From contig JARGXX010000111.1 of the NCBI GenBank assembly GCA_030374765.1, positions 62,001 to 126,000 on the forward strand: a stretch of 64,000 bases of DNA, in the 5' to 3' direction. The stretch is from Agarophyton chilense. Taxonomy: Eukaryota; Rhodophyta; Florideophyceae; Gracilariales; Gracilariaceae. Of this stretch, positions 1-10,090 are shown in pieces (the first letter of the stretch is position 1; every line of letters begins with the position of its first letter). The position numbers were made by a program, and so were the translations under genes. The notes under the pieces were generated by a model, which worked only from the letters and a program-made list of their open reading frames with translations, ran no database searches and had not been told where the DNA came from.

Positions 1-144
1 GACCCTTGAAGTCACGGTGAGGGCTGTTCTTCCTCTATAAGCTGTCAAATAAATTAATACTTGTGCTTTCCCGAGGTTTTTCCTGTATCTCAAATTTGCG
101 TGCCCCGGGACGGCGTCCAATCCTGAGAGCGTCTCAGGTCTTCC

Positions 145-880
145 TCAGGTGTCTCCGAAGGACTGACCTTGTTCTCTAATGCGGAAGCTACGACGAACCG
201 TGGTGCTCCGGCGAACCGTCGTGTCGGGAGCTGGTGTGGGAGGCATTTTGGGATTATTCGGACCAGTAGTTTTCCCCTCCTGAAGGCCGTGCTCCGTGTG
301 GCTGACTCTGGGCCAATAGCGGGCGATAGAATTAGCTGGAAGGTTTTAAGGCTCTTTCCAACTGTCTTTGTCTGGTGTGTACCCGCACCAACGGACGCAA
401 TAGTGTATAGTTCCATCTTCTCGCTGACCAACGGAGATGATGCGCTCAATCACATATTGCGGTTGGTGTTCATTCTCCAGATGGAGAGTGTGGTGCAGAA
501 AAGGGAATCCATCAAAGTCAGTTGGGTGAGGTGGTTCATAGTAGTTGGGGTTGACCATTGGGTCCGTGGGGATAGTCGAGTCCGCGGGTACTTCCATAGG
601 GGGTGTGGAGACTTGAGCATCGACCTGAAGTCGTGGTGCTTCCATTGGGTTAGGAGGCTGGGACTGTGGTGGGCCGCAGGAACTGGGAGCTCATGCCACG
701 CGGTCAATAGACATTGTGTCCTTTAGGCCGTCAATTAGCAACGTAATGGTGTGTTTATAGGCTTTAAGGACTTTTTATGGTGCCATAGAGCGAGGTAAGA
801 GCTTCCGCGTAGTGTCATCGAGTTGCTTAGTGTCCTTCGGTGGCCAAGGAAGGTAAAACCGGTCTCCTTTCCCAAAGGTC
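145..880 (-). pseudogene. GPY/F-like module and chromodomain at the pol C-terminus
   Basis: After the integrase core the minus strand reads a GPY/F-like segment (KGDRFYLPWPPKDTKQLDD, then KVLKAYKHTITLL), followed by a chromodomain at about 470-345: YVIERIISVGQREDG, IHYCVRWCGYTPDKDSWKEP. Chromodomains of chromoviruses steer integration to methylated-histone chromatin. A TAA follows the WKEP box where the family continues. Past it the same frame runs on through a basic, proline-rich tail to a TGA near 145. The aromatic-cage neighbourhood (V-RWCGY--DSW) is well preserved. Confidence 0.8.
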
Positions 881-915
881 ATTGTGTTCTAAACATCTTT
901 GTCGATATTAAACTT

Positions 916-1992
916 TTAGCGCCCTTGGGCTTTCGTTAGTACAGTTCTGGCCGATTGGTTAATGCAGTCGATTCGTCGGCGCGAGGAGCGCTTCACATGG
1001 GTAAAAGACATTTTTTCGTTGATGTCCTGGGGTGTGAGAGACTTCTGAAGTTCAACAGCTATCGGCGAGGACGTTCTCGTTAGCGTTAAGTCGAACGGTG
1101 TTGTATTTGTGGAAGCGTGCATCTGCGTGTTGTAGGCATAAAACAATGCCTCAACGTAGTCGTCCCAGTCCAATTGGTGCTCCGATGCGTAGTGTACCAT
1201 TCGGTTCAGAAGGGTGCGGTTTAAGTGTTCGGGTTGGCCATTTGCCTGCGGGTTGTACGCCGTGGTGGTCCCATGTTTTATACCTAGGGTAGCACAAACG
1301 TGTGAGAAGAATTTGGAGACAAACTGGCTGCCGTCATCTGTAAGGGGGTAGAGTGGCGTGCCATGTGGATGTACCCAGTTGGACAAGAAGGCCGTGGTCA
1401 CATCCGTTGCCGTTGTCATTCCTAGGGGTAGGGCTGGGGTAAGTTTGGTAAACCTATCGGATATATCCAAAACAAACGGTTTTCCATTGAACGACTTAGG
1501 AAAAGGCCCAAGTATATCCATTGCCACAAATTCCATCGGATCTGCAGCGCCGAAGAGCTTCAATCTCGCCTGATGGTTGGTGCGAGACCGTTGGATCTGT
1601 GCCCCCGAGGCACAGTTCCGTGCGGTTTGCCATAGGTCCTGCGCCATTAGTGTCCAGTAGAAGAACTTCCCTAGGTTCTGGTACATTCGTCGGCCTCCAG
1701 GGTGTCCAGCCCAGCAAAGGAGATGGGCGAGGTATAGAAATCGTGCCCTTAGCGAATTTGGTATGACCCGTTGAAGTTCGCTATTTAGCAGTGAGCGGCG
1801 ACATAGTAGTTCAAATCTGTCAGAGTGGAAGAGGCATTCTGGAGTTCCTACCAATTGGGCTGTTTCCTTGCAGTATTCGTCTTCGACCTGCGCTTGTAAG
1901 AGCTTCTCAATAGTTATAGGGAGGAGATTTTTTTCCTCCAAGGCTATCGCCTTTACCTGAGGTAGTGCCGAATTGGCAGTACTGTCTCCCAA
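916..1992 (-). pseudogene. Integrase of the chromovirus
   Basis: A 358-codon open stretch encodes the DDE integrase that inserts the cDNA. The N-terminal zinc domain shows H90 and H97 (HLLCWAGHPGG) and C127, but the partner of C127 is Gly130 (CASG), so the HHCC finger is broken. The catalytic core keeps D159 (AMDILGPFP), D219 (LTDDGSQF) and E255 (NGQPEHLNR), giving the D,D-35-E spacing. The stretch between RNase H and this ORF continues in another frame at 2,156-1,953, so at least one indel separates them. This is the best preserved part of the element. Confidence 0.92.
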
Positions 1993-2255
1993 TCAAATAG
2001 GTAGAATCCGGTCTCCTTTACCTCAGGATTCTCCGATTGCACCTCACCCATAAGGGCATCTGTTTCCGTATGGTTCTGAGGTCCATCATCTGTAAAGTGG
2101 GTGGGAATTAGATCGTCCAATGGGGTGTCATCAGTTCCGTCGGTTATGATTCGCAAGAGGGCATCCGCTGCCTGGAGCTTGATGCCTGGTCTATAGGTTA
2201 TCTCGTAGTCATATTTTGAGAGCCTGAGGCGCCACCTAGCGAGGCGACTCGATGC

Positions 2256-3683
2256 TTAGGTCATATTGAGTATCCAGCGGAGTGAATTATGATCTTTCCT
2301 ACTGGTAAACCTGGTTCCATCGAGGTACGGACGGAGTATCAATACAGACCATACAATGGCTAGACATTCTTTTTCAGTCGTACTGTCGTTTCGCTCCACG
2401 ATGGTGAGCGTTCTGGTCCAGTATGCAATATGTCGATAGTCCTTCGGTGACTTCTGTTCCTGGAGCAGTGCACATCCCACTTGGACATCAGAAGCATCTG
2501 TGTCCAGGACGAAAGGCCTATTGGGCTTTGGTAAGGCCAATATGGATGAGTTCAGCAAATTTTCCTTTAGGGTCTGAAATGCATCGTACTGGTCGTCTGT
2601 AAGGGCTTCGAACTCCGAAGGTGTTCCCTTCTTCAAAATTGCGTTGAGAGGTGCCGAGATCTCGGCACACCCTTCGACGAACCGTCGGTAAACGTTGCAC
2701 AAGCCCAAGAAGGATCGTAGTTCCGTGTCGGTCCTAGGAAGCTTAGCGTGACAATTCAAATTTGTGGTCCGTGTGGCCACCTTAAGCTTTCTTGGGAGGA
2801 CGACGTGACCGGGATAGTCCATCAAGGCCTGGAAGAAGTCGCGTTTGCGGAGTCTCAGTGTTACTCCAGCGTCCTGTAAGATTGTTAGAACCTTCTTCAC
2901 GTGGCGAAGGTGTTCCTTAACGGTCCGTGAGAAGATTATAACCTCATCCAAATAGACCAGGGCGAGCTTTTATTTTACTCTAGACAGTATAATGTCCAGT
3001 ACCAGTTGGAAAGTGGCTGGTGCATTCTCCAAACCAAAGAGCATGCGACTAAATCCGAACAGACTTTCATGGATGGTAAAAGTTGTCAGCGCTCTCGAAT
3101 CTTCGGCCAAAGGGATTTGCAAATATCCCACGTTAGCATCGAGTGTGGTAAATACGATAGCTTAGCCTAAGGAATCCAGACATTCGTCCATGCCAGGTAT
3201 CGGGTATGAGTCCCTCTTGGTTACTGTGTTCAGCTTCCTGTAGTTCACACAGGACCTGACGGAGCCATCTTTCTTCGCCACTAGGACAAAGGAACTTGCC
3301 CATTCGGATTGATTTTGAGGCCCCGGCTGGATGACTTGAACTTTGCGCATCTTGTCCATCTGGTCGGCGACAATTTCTCTACCTTTAAGGCCGGTACGGT
3401 ACGGGTGCTGGAGCTGTGGTTTAGCATCATCCTGAAGGTCAATGCGGTGTGTAGTGGCTCTGACTGTGCCTAATCTGCCTGACCACATGGCCTGGAATTT
3501 CCTGAAGAGATCAAGTACCTGGGGCCTATAGGAATCGAATCCTGCGCTGATGGCGACCGTCCCCTCCCAAGAGTCGACGTCCTTGTCATGAGTTGGCGTC
3601 GAAAGGTTATCCATTAGGGCTTCCATAATGGCCATGGGCGTGGGTAGAGTGATACCAATCACTTTAATTTTAGGTAACCGCAC
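2256..3683 (-). pseudogene. Reverse transcriptase-RNase H of the chromovirus, broken
   Basis: The first open part (3,683-3,162) has the RT fingers: SEWASSFVLVAKKDGSVR, CVNYRKLN and SYPIPGMDECLDSLG. A TAG stop then interrupts just before the palm motif VFTTLDANVGYLQIP. Downstream are FGFSRMLFGLENAPATFQ and a second stop (TAA, near 2,972). The active-site box follows as VYLDEVIIFS, so the second Asp of YxDD is Glu. The frame from 2,951 to 2,256 covers connection and RNase H, with DTDASDVQVGCALL, TEKECLAIVWSV and a KDHNSLRWILN motif, then another stop within the LARWRLRL segment. Polymerase function is lost by stops and by the YLDE change. Confidence 0.92.
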
Positions 3684-3687
3684 GGGT

Positions 3688-4371
3688 TTATCTCGGAAGT
3701 GGCTGATTGTGACCTAAAAGAAACTCTTGGGGTGGATGTCCATTACTACATTGGCCATCAAGGTAAGCTGAACTAGAACTGTTTTCCGGTGTTTCTGAAT
3801 TCTGAATCGTTACGAGACCTGAGTACTGGGAATAGAACGATACAGCTATTCGGGTCATCGGCGGTATCGTTATGGTCTTTGACAGGCGAACCTTATTAGA
3901 TTTCGTGTTTTCGGAGACAACCGCTCCTTTGCGGTTAGCTTTTGGCCCTGGGGCGGAACCAGTTATGGAGATGGAAGGTGCGCGGTAGAACGCGACTTTC
4001 CTGAAGTCTGGATAAATAGCCGTAATGCATCGGTCGATAAAGGAGGTCCGTAGGATTGCCTCGGCGCCCAAGTTAGGACATACAAGAAACCACGTGCGAA
4101 CCTTGAATTGTCCTGCCTGGAGGTAAAGTGGTACTATCCCTTTAATGTCGATTGGTCTACGAGACGCATCGTTAATCCTCAGGGTCTTACTTGCCTGTAA
4201 GAAATCTTGGACACCCGGTCGTAACAGCTTAGAATGGACCAAGTAGGGACCAGCGCCTGTGTTCAATACAGCTGTGGTCACTCGAGAGTTGTTGGAACGA
4301 AGTACTACGGTTACTCGAACTTTAAAGATCTCTTTCCTGAGGATACAGACGGGGTCTTCACGGTGTTCCAA
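3688..4371 (-). pseudogene. Retroviral-type aspartic protease of the chromovirus
   Basis: The 227-codon open stretch holds the pepsin-like retroelement protease that would release gag and pol proteins. The active-site loop reads VLNTGAGPYLV, where the family has (L/V)xDTGA. The catalytic aspartate is therefore asparagine, which should abolish activity. The second conserved strand is visible as AILRTSFIDRCITAIYP (usual form LLGTSFID), so the fold is recognisable. It lies directly upstream of the RT frame, with a stop and only a few bases between them. The tail after about residue 150 is a Ser/Pro-rich linker. Confidence 0.75.
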
Positions 4372-4499
4372 TTAGGGCTCATCCTCAGTGGTCTGTTGTG
4401 GGTGGTTCATATTGGGAGGTTAGGAGCTATTTGGCTCATGACAGTCCAATGGGTTGAGTCAGGGGCTTAAAGAGGGAGGATTTGCCTCGAGTCGTCCCT

Positions 4500-6670
4500 C
4501 TAACAGTTTTCCGATAGAGTTTCCGTTTTTTCTTGAGGATAGGATTCTTTCGCCGTGTCGTCCATTGGATCTACAATGACGTGGACTTGTGGGGCTCTGA
4601 TGGGAGTATCTGGAGACGTGGCATAGCCTGAGGTTCCAGGGGTCCCTGTGGTTCTTTGCTGTGCCCTGTTATACATTCCTTCGGATCTCTGCACCCGGTA
4701 GTTCTCTTCTCTTAGGACTAGGAGGTTTTTGCGTGCTTCCTCAGGCAGATACCTCGTACAGTCACAAGGTTGTGTCACGGAATGTCAGAGGAAGCGAGCC
4801 CTTGGGAAGCGAACAAAAACGTCCTTTCGGGGCGGAAAGGGAGAATACTTGGGTGTAGGTGGTCCAGTGGTCGCTGTAGTTCCCTTGGAGGTATATGATG
4901 GCGGCTCGGATGGAGGAGCACTGAAATTGACCGCGAGGACATGTCCCAAATCGGCGTTATGGAGTGAAGCATCCATGTCTGACTACTTGAAGCTAACTCA
5001 GTGGGCTTGGTTGGGTTTAAGCAACGGAGTTGCATTTTTTCTGGTTATATCAGCGTTGCGCCTTGAGGTTCTGTAGGTTTTGCAATAACCGTCGGCGTAT
5101 GTAACGATCCTTTGGAAAGAGTATTGCGGGTTTTTCGTGTGGTAATTGCGCACATGTATCCGAAAGGCAATGAGCAATCCCGTGATGAAGTAACGTTTAA
5201 GCCTTCCTTCGGAGAACACATTTCCACAGTGATAAGCCCTTTTCCATAGGTCGTCTGCAAAAGCCGATTCGGTCATGTTGAAGCTCTGCCTAAAGAATAC
5301 TACTTACTGATGGGGGTCTATTATAACGTCATTCATGGCGTAAGTTTCCAAGAGGTAATGAACAATCTAAGGATATGACCTGAAGAGCTCGTGGTCCTAA
5401 ACAGCCACGAGGTTAGTTGTGGCAGATATCTTCAAAACCACTCGGTCACGCGCCTGTCCTGTAAGGAAGAATAGGAAAAGGTACAGAGCGGCGCCTCTGT
5501 CTTCGCGGAATCCGTTCTAATCGCAAGCCGTAACGAACAAACTGAAAAACATAAGGACAGCAATGGAATCGGAACCCAAGAACTTGTCCCTAATGCTTGA
5601 TTGCATCCGTTTGGTCCATTTGGCGACTCTGCGAGCCACCGAACCGGAATATTTCGCGGGCCTATCGGCCAGCCGGTAATTTCGGTAGTCTAGAACCTTA
5701 AGGAAAAGTTCGTTGGTTGTTATCAGTGGTCTGAGGCCTCAAACGGCAGCCACATCTACTTCCGAGTCGGTCGTTACGGTCGAGGCCGATTCGGAATAAC
5801 ACGTCTCCGAATGGACTCTTTTTTGCTTCTTCTGTTCTTTTTACTCCTACTATTGCTTCTCATCTTTCCAGGGGAGTAGGAAACTAAAGGATCGATCTCT
5901 CTATCTGATCCGATGAAGTCCTGAGGTCGCTGTATCTTATAAAATCCGTCGGTTGGGGCAAGAGGTCTCTCTTCTAGACCCAAAGCTTCTCTTGTGGTCC
6001 ACGCCAGACACAAAGCTTCTCTTATGCTCCACGCTTGTCCCTCACCTGGATTCTCCTGATAGGCAACCTGTCTCTCATCTAGATGTGAGGCTTTTCATCT
6101 TCTCCTACATTATCGCACCATGCGGTTTTCCCCATTGTATTCCCGGCGAGCGGCAGATAATGCCGCCACTCCTGGTGGTTCGGTAGGGGGTTTCAATATG
6201 AAGAATACATGGTTTATTTGGTGTGGAGTGGTCGTAGGGATCGAATTGCCGGCCTGGTGGGTGACTGCTCCTTGAAAGGCCTGTCGGAGAGAGTCTGTGA
6301 ATAATTCAGACTCCATTACCCTAGGAACGATTCGCGTGATGAGGTAGTCTGTTGTGTCATCAATTGCCGTAGGGAGTCGCACGTCCATATTGGAATCCAC
6401 ATGGGCTGAGCAGAGCTCCCGGAGACGGGGCCAAAGAAGGTCAGCAAGACCTGTGGGCAGGTGTTCTCTAATTCTTTCAGTCTGGTAGGTTTCTCCTTGA
6501 GGTTTCCCTGGCCTAGAGGTGGCCCTGGTGCGGCATTCACGTAAACGCACTGCCACCGATGGTTCTCGGCGAATCCTTTCAGGGTTATCCAGGGGGGTGA
6601 TTACTTCCTGCGGCTGGTTCCCCGTGCTCCTACGGTTGCTAGCGGTATCAACCTGAGGATCAGGCGACAT
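4500..6670 (-). pseudogene. Gag region of the chromovirus, broken
   Basis: This is the structural (capsid and nucleocapsid) part of the element, upstream of protease on the minus strand. It is split between frames. An open stretch at 6,670-6,110 is a plausible N-terminus; a helical capsid-like stretch at 5,276-4,998 includes 'VWKRA/LWKRA', 'CGNVFSEGRLKRYFI' and 'YHTKNPQYSFQRIVTYADGY'-type sequence; a C-terminal part at 4,778-4,500 has a short Cys pair (CDCTRYLPEEARKNLL). The zinc-knuckle position just upstream of that pair appears to have lost its cysteines. Identification rests mainly on position before the protease and on overall character, since gag evolves fast. Confidence 0.6.
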
Positions 6671-6699
6671 CGCCGGCGTTGTAGACGCATGTAGTCCTG

Positions 6700-7620
6700 T
6701 CGTAGGATTTTTATGGTCTAGGCGGTTGGGTGTCTTTCCTGCATCTATAATGGCAGTTCGTTTTGTACTTGTGGTCCGTTGTATAATTAAGTCAAAGGTT
6801 AGAATTCAGACAATTCTTCGTTCCAGTGGTCCGTTCAATTATTGCTAGAGGATTCTAAGTCGGGAGACCAAGATGTAACGCAATGACGGGTGGGTCAGCG
6901 TACGGGTCTCGACTGGTGGTAGCGTGGTAGAGCGGTTCCTAAGGTTCGAATCCTTGACAGCGGCACTCCCAGAGTACGTGGTGCAATGGGCGGGCTTTTA
7001 CTGCGTAGTCTTAGAGGTTTAAGCTATGGAAACGATGGATTGAAGACCAAAGAAGGGAATTATTATACCAAAGGGGGTTATTTAGTATCCTAACCGTGCC
7101 TACCGTACTCTAAGGAAGAAGCCTCACTCCAGCCAAGTAAATAGTACTGGCGAGGCGCTGGGATCTCCCTGGCACGGTAATGCTAATCTATTACACTAAT
7201 TAAAATAAACTAATATTCTACATGAGTCTACCTCAGGTCGACCTGTCCACTTGTCGTTTGCATGATACCTCAAGGCCCGACGGCTGACACGGCTCAACCA
7301 TTATCATCGCTCCTTCATATTTAGATTGACTACTGATCTTCACCCCATTAACTCTGCCACAGTAAAGATATTGTGGCCTATGTTGCACGTATATTTAAAA
7401 ATCCATGACTTTGCGAGCGATCAGGTGCTTGCTGTCATTTATTTTGCCTCAGGAAATTAGCAGGCTGGTTTGTATCCCGATTCGTACCACTAATATGGCG
7501 TGATTGGGCACACAGGCATTTACTTATCACATCGTGTACTCATGGGACTGACGAAGGCTATTCCTAACCTCTAACGCTGCGTACAGACCGCATTTTCAGA
7601 ACTACAAGGAAACTTAAAGC
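6700..7620. other. Spacer between the two gypsy elements
   Basis: No convincing coding frame or LTR pair is visible. The only structured item is the tRNA-like relic described separately. This is where the 5' LTR of the first element should be, and it is not recognisable. Confidence 0.5.
6920..6965 (+). other. tRNA-like relic lacking an anticodon arm
   Basis: TAGCGTGGTAGAGCGG (6,920-6,935) matches a pol III A box/D arm. GGTTCGAATCC (6,943-6,953) is a perfect B box, and its T stem can form 5 bp (TAAGG/CCTTG with one G-T pair). Only about 7 bases separate the two boxes, far fewer than in a full tRNA, so the anticodon arm is missing. No matching 5' acceptor strand is visible for the ACAGCGGCA that follows. 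It could be a broken tRNA, a tRNA-derived SINE head or a chance match. Confidence 0.3.
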
Positions 7621-7789
7621 TTAGGGTAGACGATTACATCATTCAGGTGATACAAGAGAGAAGCCTCCTCAATTTCCCGGAAAGATTTTTTCAGATCTTC
7701 TTAGGGAACGGCTTGTTCATATCGATGAACAAGAGCTTACTCTTTTGAAAAGCAGCCAAGAGGTTTAGTTGCCTAATCAACGCGTCGGT

Positions 7790-8420
7790 ATACTGTCTAG
7801 GTCTTACAAAAGTTGAATCATTGAAAGAAATTGATATACCTCAGAACACAGCCGAGCTCTGTGGGTTCGTAAGCTGTGTGCGATGGCTGTCCCAATTAAT
7901 CCTACACTCTACAAAGCTACTATATACGCTGACAGAGGTACTTGAGGAAACGTATAAATGCTCAGCCAAGAGGACCAGGAAGCCGGTACAACGTATTCGG
8001 TGGACCAGTCTGGGGTGAAAGAAAGAACATCAAGGGACTTTCGAACTCTTACAAAAATGATTCCATGACGCCATCTACTTTTCTTACACAAAGACATATC
8101 ACACAACCTATTTCATGACTGCCGCTTCCGAACGGTCTTGGTCCGATATTGTGACACAACTACCTTCTATGAAATGCAAAAAGCCGCTGAGCAAAGAGAC
8201 GCACGAACCATTGGTATTGGTTGGACAAGCGGTCTCTAATTCGCTGCAAAGGTGGAGCACATCGGAAAAAAAAGCTTATGCCATGTACCAGGTGGTTCAA
8301 AAGCTAAACAACTTTGTTTTCGGAAAATAGCTTGTACACGTTTTTACCGACCACTGAACCTTGTCGTTTGCTTTTAACTCTGAAGCATTTGAGCCTAACC
8401 TTGGACGCGCCATGTGGTTT
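7790..8420 (+). pseudogene. RT thumb and RNase H relic of the second chromovirus
   Basis: The stretch begins with the RT thumb (IDIPQNTAELCGFVSCVRWLSQLI), which matches the 'P.t..eLr.FlG...w.....i' pattern before RNase H. RNase H follows in a shifted frame: YFMTAASERSWSDIVTQLP (normally TDAS..), then PLVLVGQAVSNSLQRWSTSEKKAYAM (the E of the active site), then FVFGK, a stop, LVHVFTDH, a stop and TLSFAFN. The first active-site Asp is replaced in MTAAS. Several stops and at least one frameshift make it non-functional. Confidence 0.75.
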
Positions 8421-8799
8421 CGAAACTGCAAGAATGGGCTTTGTTCATTTCTTAGTTTTCGTGCACTATACAACACGTCGCTGGTGAACCAACTGTTTTT
8501 TCTGATATGTTGACAGGTGAAAAAAGCCAAAAAGAGTGCTCGAATACGACATGGGTTTTTTGCACAGTCTGGTCACCAAGACAAAAGAGATTGTATCGGT
8601 ATCATCGGATCTCAGCTGGTCCACTATTGACAGCGTTTGAGATGCACAAAGGAACGGAGGTTTGATTGCAAAACAATTCAGAGCTGAACGGTGAGATGCT
8701 GAATCAAGAACTTGGATGGTCAGAAAAGAATTCCCGATTCCCGAAACAGATAAGGAGCTCTTGCTTAATTTTATGGTCGTAGCTCAATGTGGAACGGGT

Positions 8800-9600
8800 G
8801 GACAACGTAGCGCAGACGCCACCATGAGCATATTGAAAGAGCATTTGTACTTGAAGACACAGAAGCTGGATGTGTGAAGCTTTGTCAAGAGTTTTACACA
8901 CTAACCCGTTTCCCAAAGCGGCTCCTGCATATCATGAGCATTTGGAAGTGCTTTCCTTGCAAAAAGACCAAATAAAATACTACATTCTGCTTTCTACATA
9001 TGGCCGACAGCAAAACAACTCAAAAGTACATACTGATTATCAAAGATGATTTAACTTTGTACGCCAGGCAATGACCATGGTTCAAATCAGACAGTACAGC
9101 AGTAGAAGAAGCACTGAGCATGCGTATTGATTTGTTCGGAGGCAGGTAGTGGTTAGTAATCGATCAAGGTGGCCATTTTCAGAACCATTTTCTACACTTG
9201 TTGTCCGAATAATTCCACTATTCCTACCACGCCTTACTGCCCTTGGAATAACAGATCAGTAGAGAGAGTATGTTGTGAATTTCAAAGAGCTTGTAAAGCC
9301 ATACTTTCGTCGTGGAACTGAGCGCAAGAGATTGGCCACGTGTGGCAGAAAGCGTGTAAAGTGTGATAAACCACGGCCCACAACAACGCTTGTACCACGA
9401 TGTAGAGAAAAGAACCGTTTCTATTTCGTACCTCTCTAAAGGTATTCACTGGTCATGTTTCGGTGAGGCAATTAATGAGAGTCAGGCCTTTCAAAGGGTT
9501 TATTCATGTCACGAAGCAAGACGAGATATGTATGCAACGGATCATATCCATCAACGACGTCAAAGAAACAGTTTAAGACAAGCTTAGGCGCGCCTAAACA
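8800..9600 (+). pseudogene. Integrase relic of the second chromovirus
   Basis: Fragments in order are a zinc domain remnant (FPKRLLHIMSIWKCFPCKKTK), KYILIIKDDLTLYA from the first half of the DDE core, WLVIDQGGHFQNHFL around the second Asp, and FHYSYHALLPLE followed by REMFCEFQRACKAILSSWNW around the glutamate helix. The tail PFLFRTSLKVFTGH corresponds to the family's PLTVFTG motif. Stops occur roughly every 20-60 codons. The 152-codon open frame on the opposite strand here is an antisense shadow. Confidence 0.68.
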
Positions 9601-9689
9601 AATTGAAAGCAAGTTATCAAACTCGATTACAAAAACACGATCGTGAGACAAACATTCAACGAAACTATATCGATGTTGAGAGCTTTGTA

Positions 9690-10090
9690 TAAGTCCAAGA
9701 AGCATGATCACGACGCAAACATAATCTGGTGTTTCAATGAAAAGATCCCCGATGTGTGTTTGACGCAAATTAAAATTGGGTATTTGTTGTTGAAGATCTT
9801 GTACAGAAGAAGAATCAATTGTTTCATGTTTATCTTCAGATACTATATAGAATAGATCTTGACGGAAATAACGTTGATCCCGCTTTTTTGGAATACGCTC
9901 GCAGTAACGAGACAGAATGGCCAACTGCAAAGACTTTTTGTTACATTAGGGATTGGCCCGGCGGTATTGAAACTTAGATGAGTGGAAAGATCTCCCACAC
10001 GACACCGGCAAAACTTGGGATCTCTTCACAAACATTTGCGAAGATTTTGCAGGATTGCTCCAAGACTATTAGTCTATGTCTGACGAGCAG
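9690..10090 (+). pseudogene. Chromodomain tail of the second chromovirus
   Basis: After several frame changes the plus strand gives HVSRLQIYRMDLDGNNVDPAFLEYARSNET, matching the 'VHxSRLkfY' segment that links integrase to chromodomain. LDEWKDLPHDTGKTWDLFTN and ICEDFAGLLQDY follow, matching the V-W-GLP---TW-P and D-P--L--F half of a chromodomain. Frames shift between these pieces, so no protein is made. This is the second chromodomain in the window and is clearly different in sequence from the first. Confidence 0.65.

Larger units (their letters stand above)
1..6700 (-). mobile_element. Degenerate Ty3/gypsy chromovirus
   Basis: On the minus strand the order is gag, protease, reverse transcriptase, RNase H, integrase, GPY/F-like module and chromodomain, which is the order of a Ty3/gypsy chromovirus. 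Every module carries stops or frame changes, so the copy is dead. The pol frame ends at a TGA near position 145. The window edge probably cuts the 3' LTR. I looked for a matching 5' LTR between 6,700 and 7,600 and saw none, so the 5' end is either truncated or too diverged to see. Class assignment is firm from motifs; the ends are uncertain. Confidence 0.85.
7620..10090 (+). mobile_element. Second, older Ty3/gypsy chromovirus relic
   Basis: Reading through many stops and frameshifts on the plus strand gives the end of RT, RNase H, integrase and a C-terminal chromodomain in the correct order. Sequence character differs from the first element (WSDIVTQL RNase H, PLTVFTG-type integrase tail), so it belongs to a different chromovirus lineage. 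It has far more lesions than the first element. No gag, protease, complete RT or LTRs were found; these are lost or unrecognisable. Confidence 0.8.

Noticed and set aside
9472-9930. 152-codon ORF on the minus strand
   Set aside because: It is antisense to the integrase-chromodomain part of the second gypsy element, which is supported by motifs on the plus strand.
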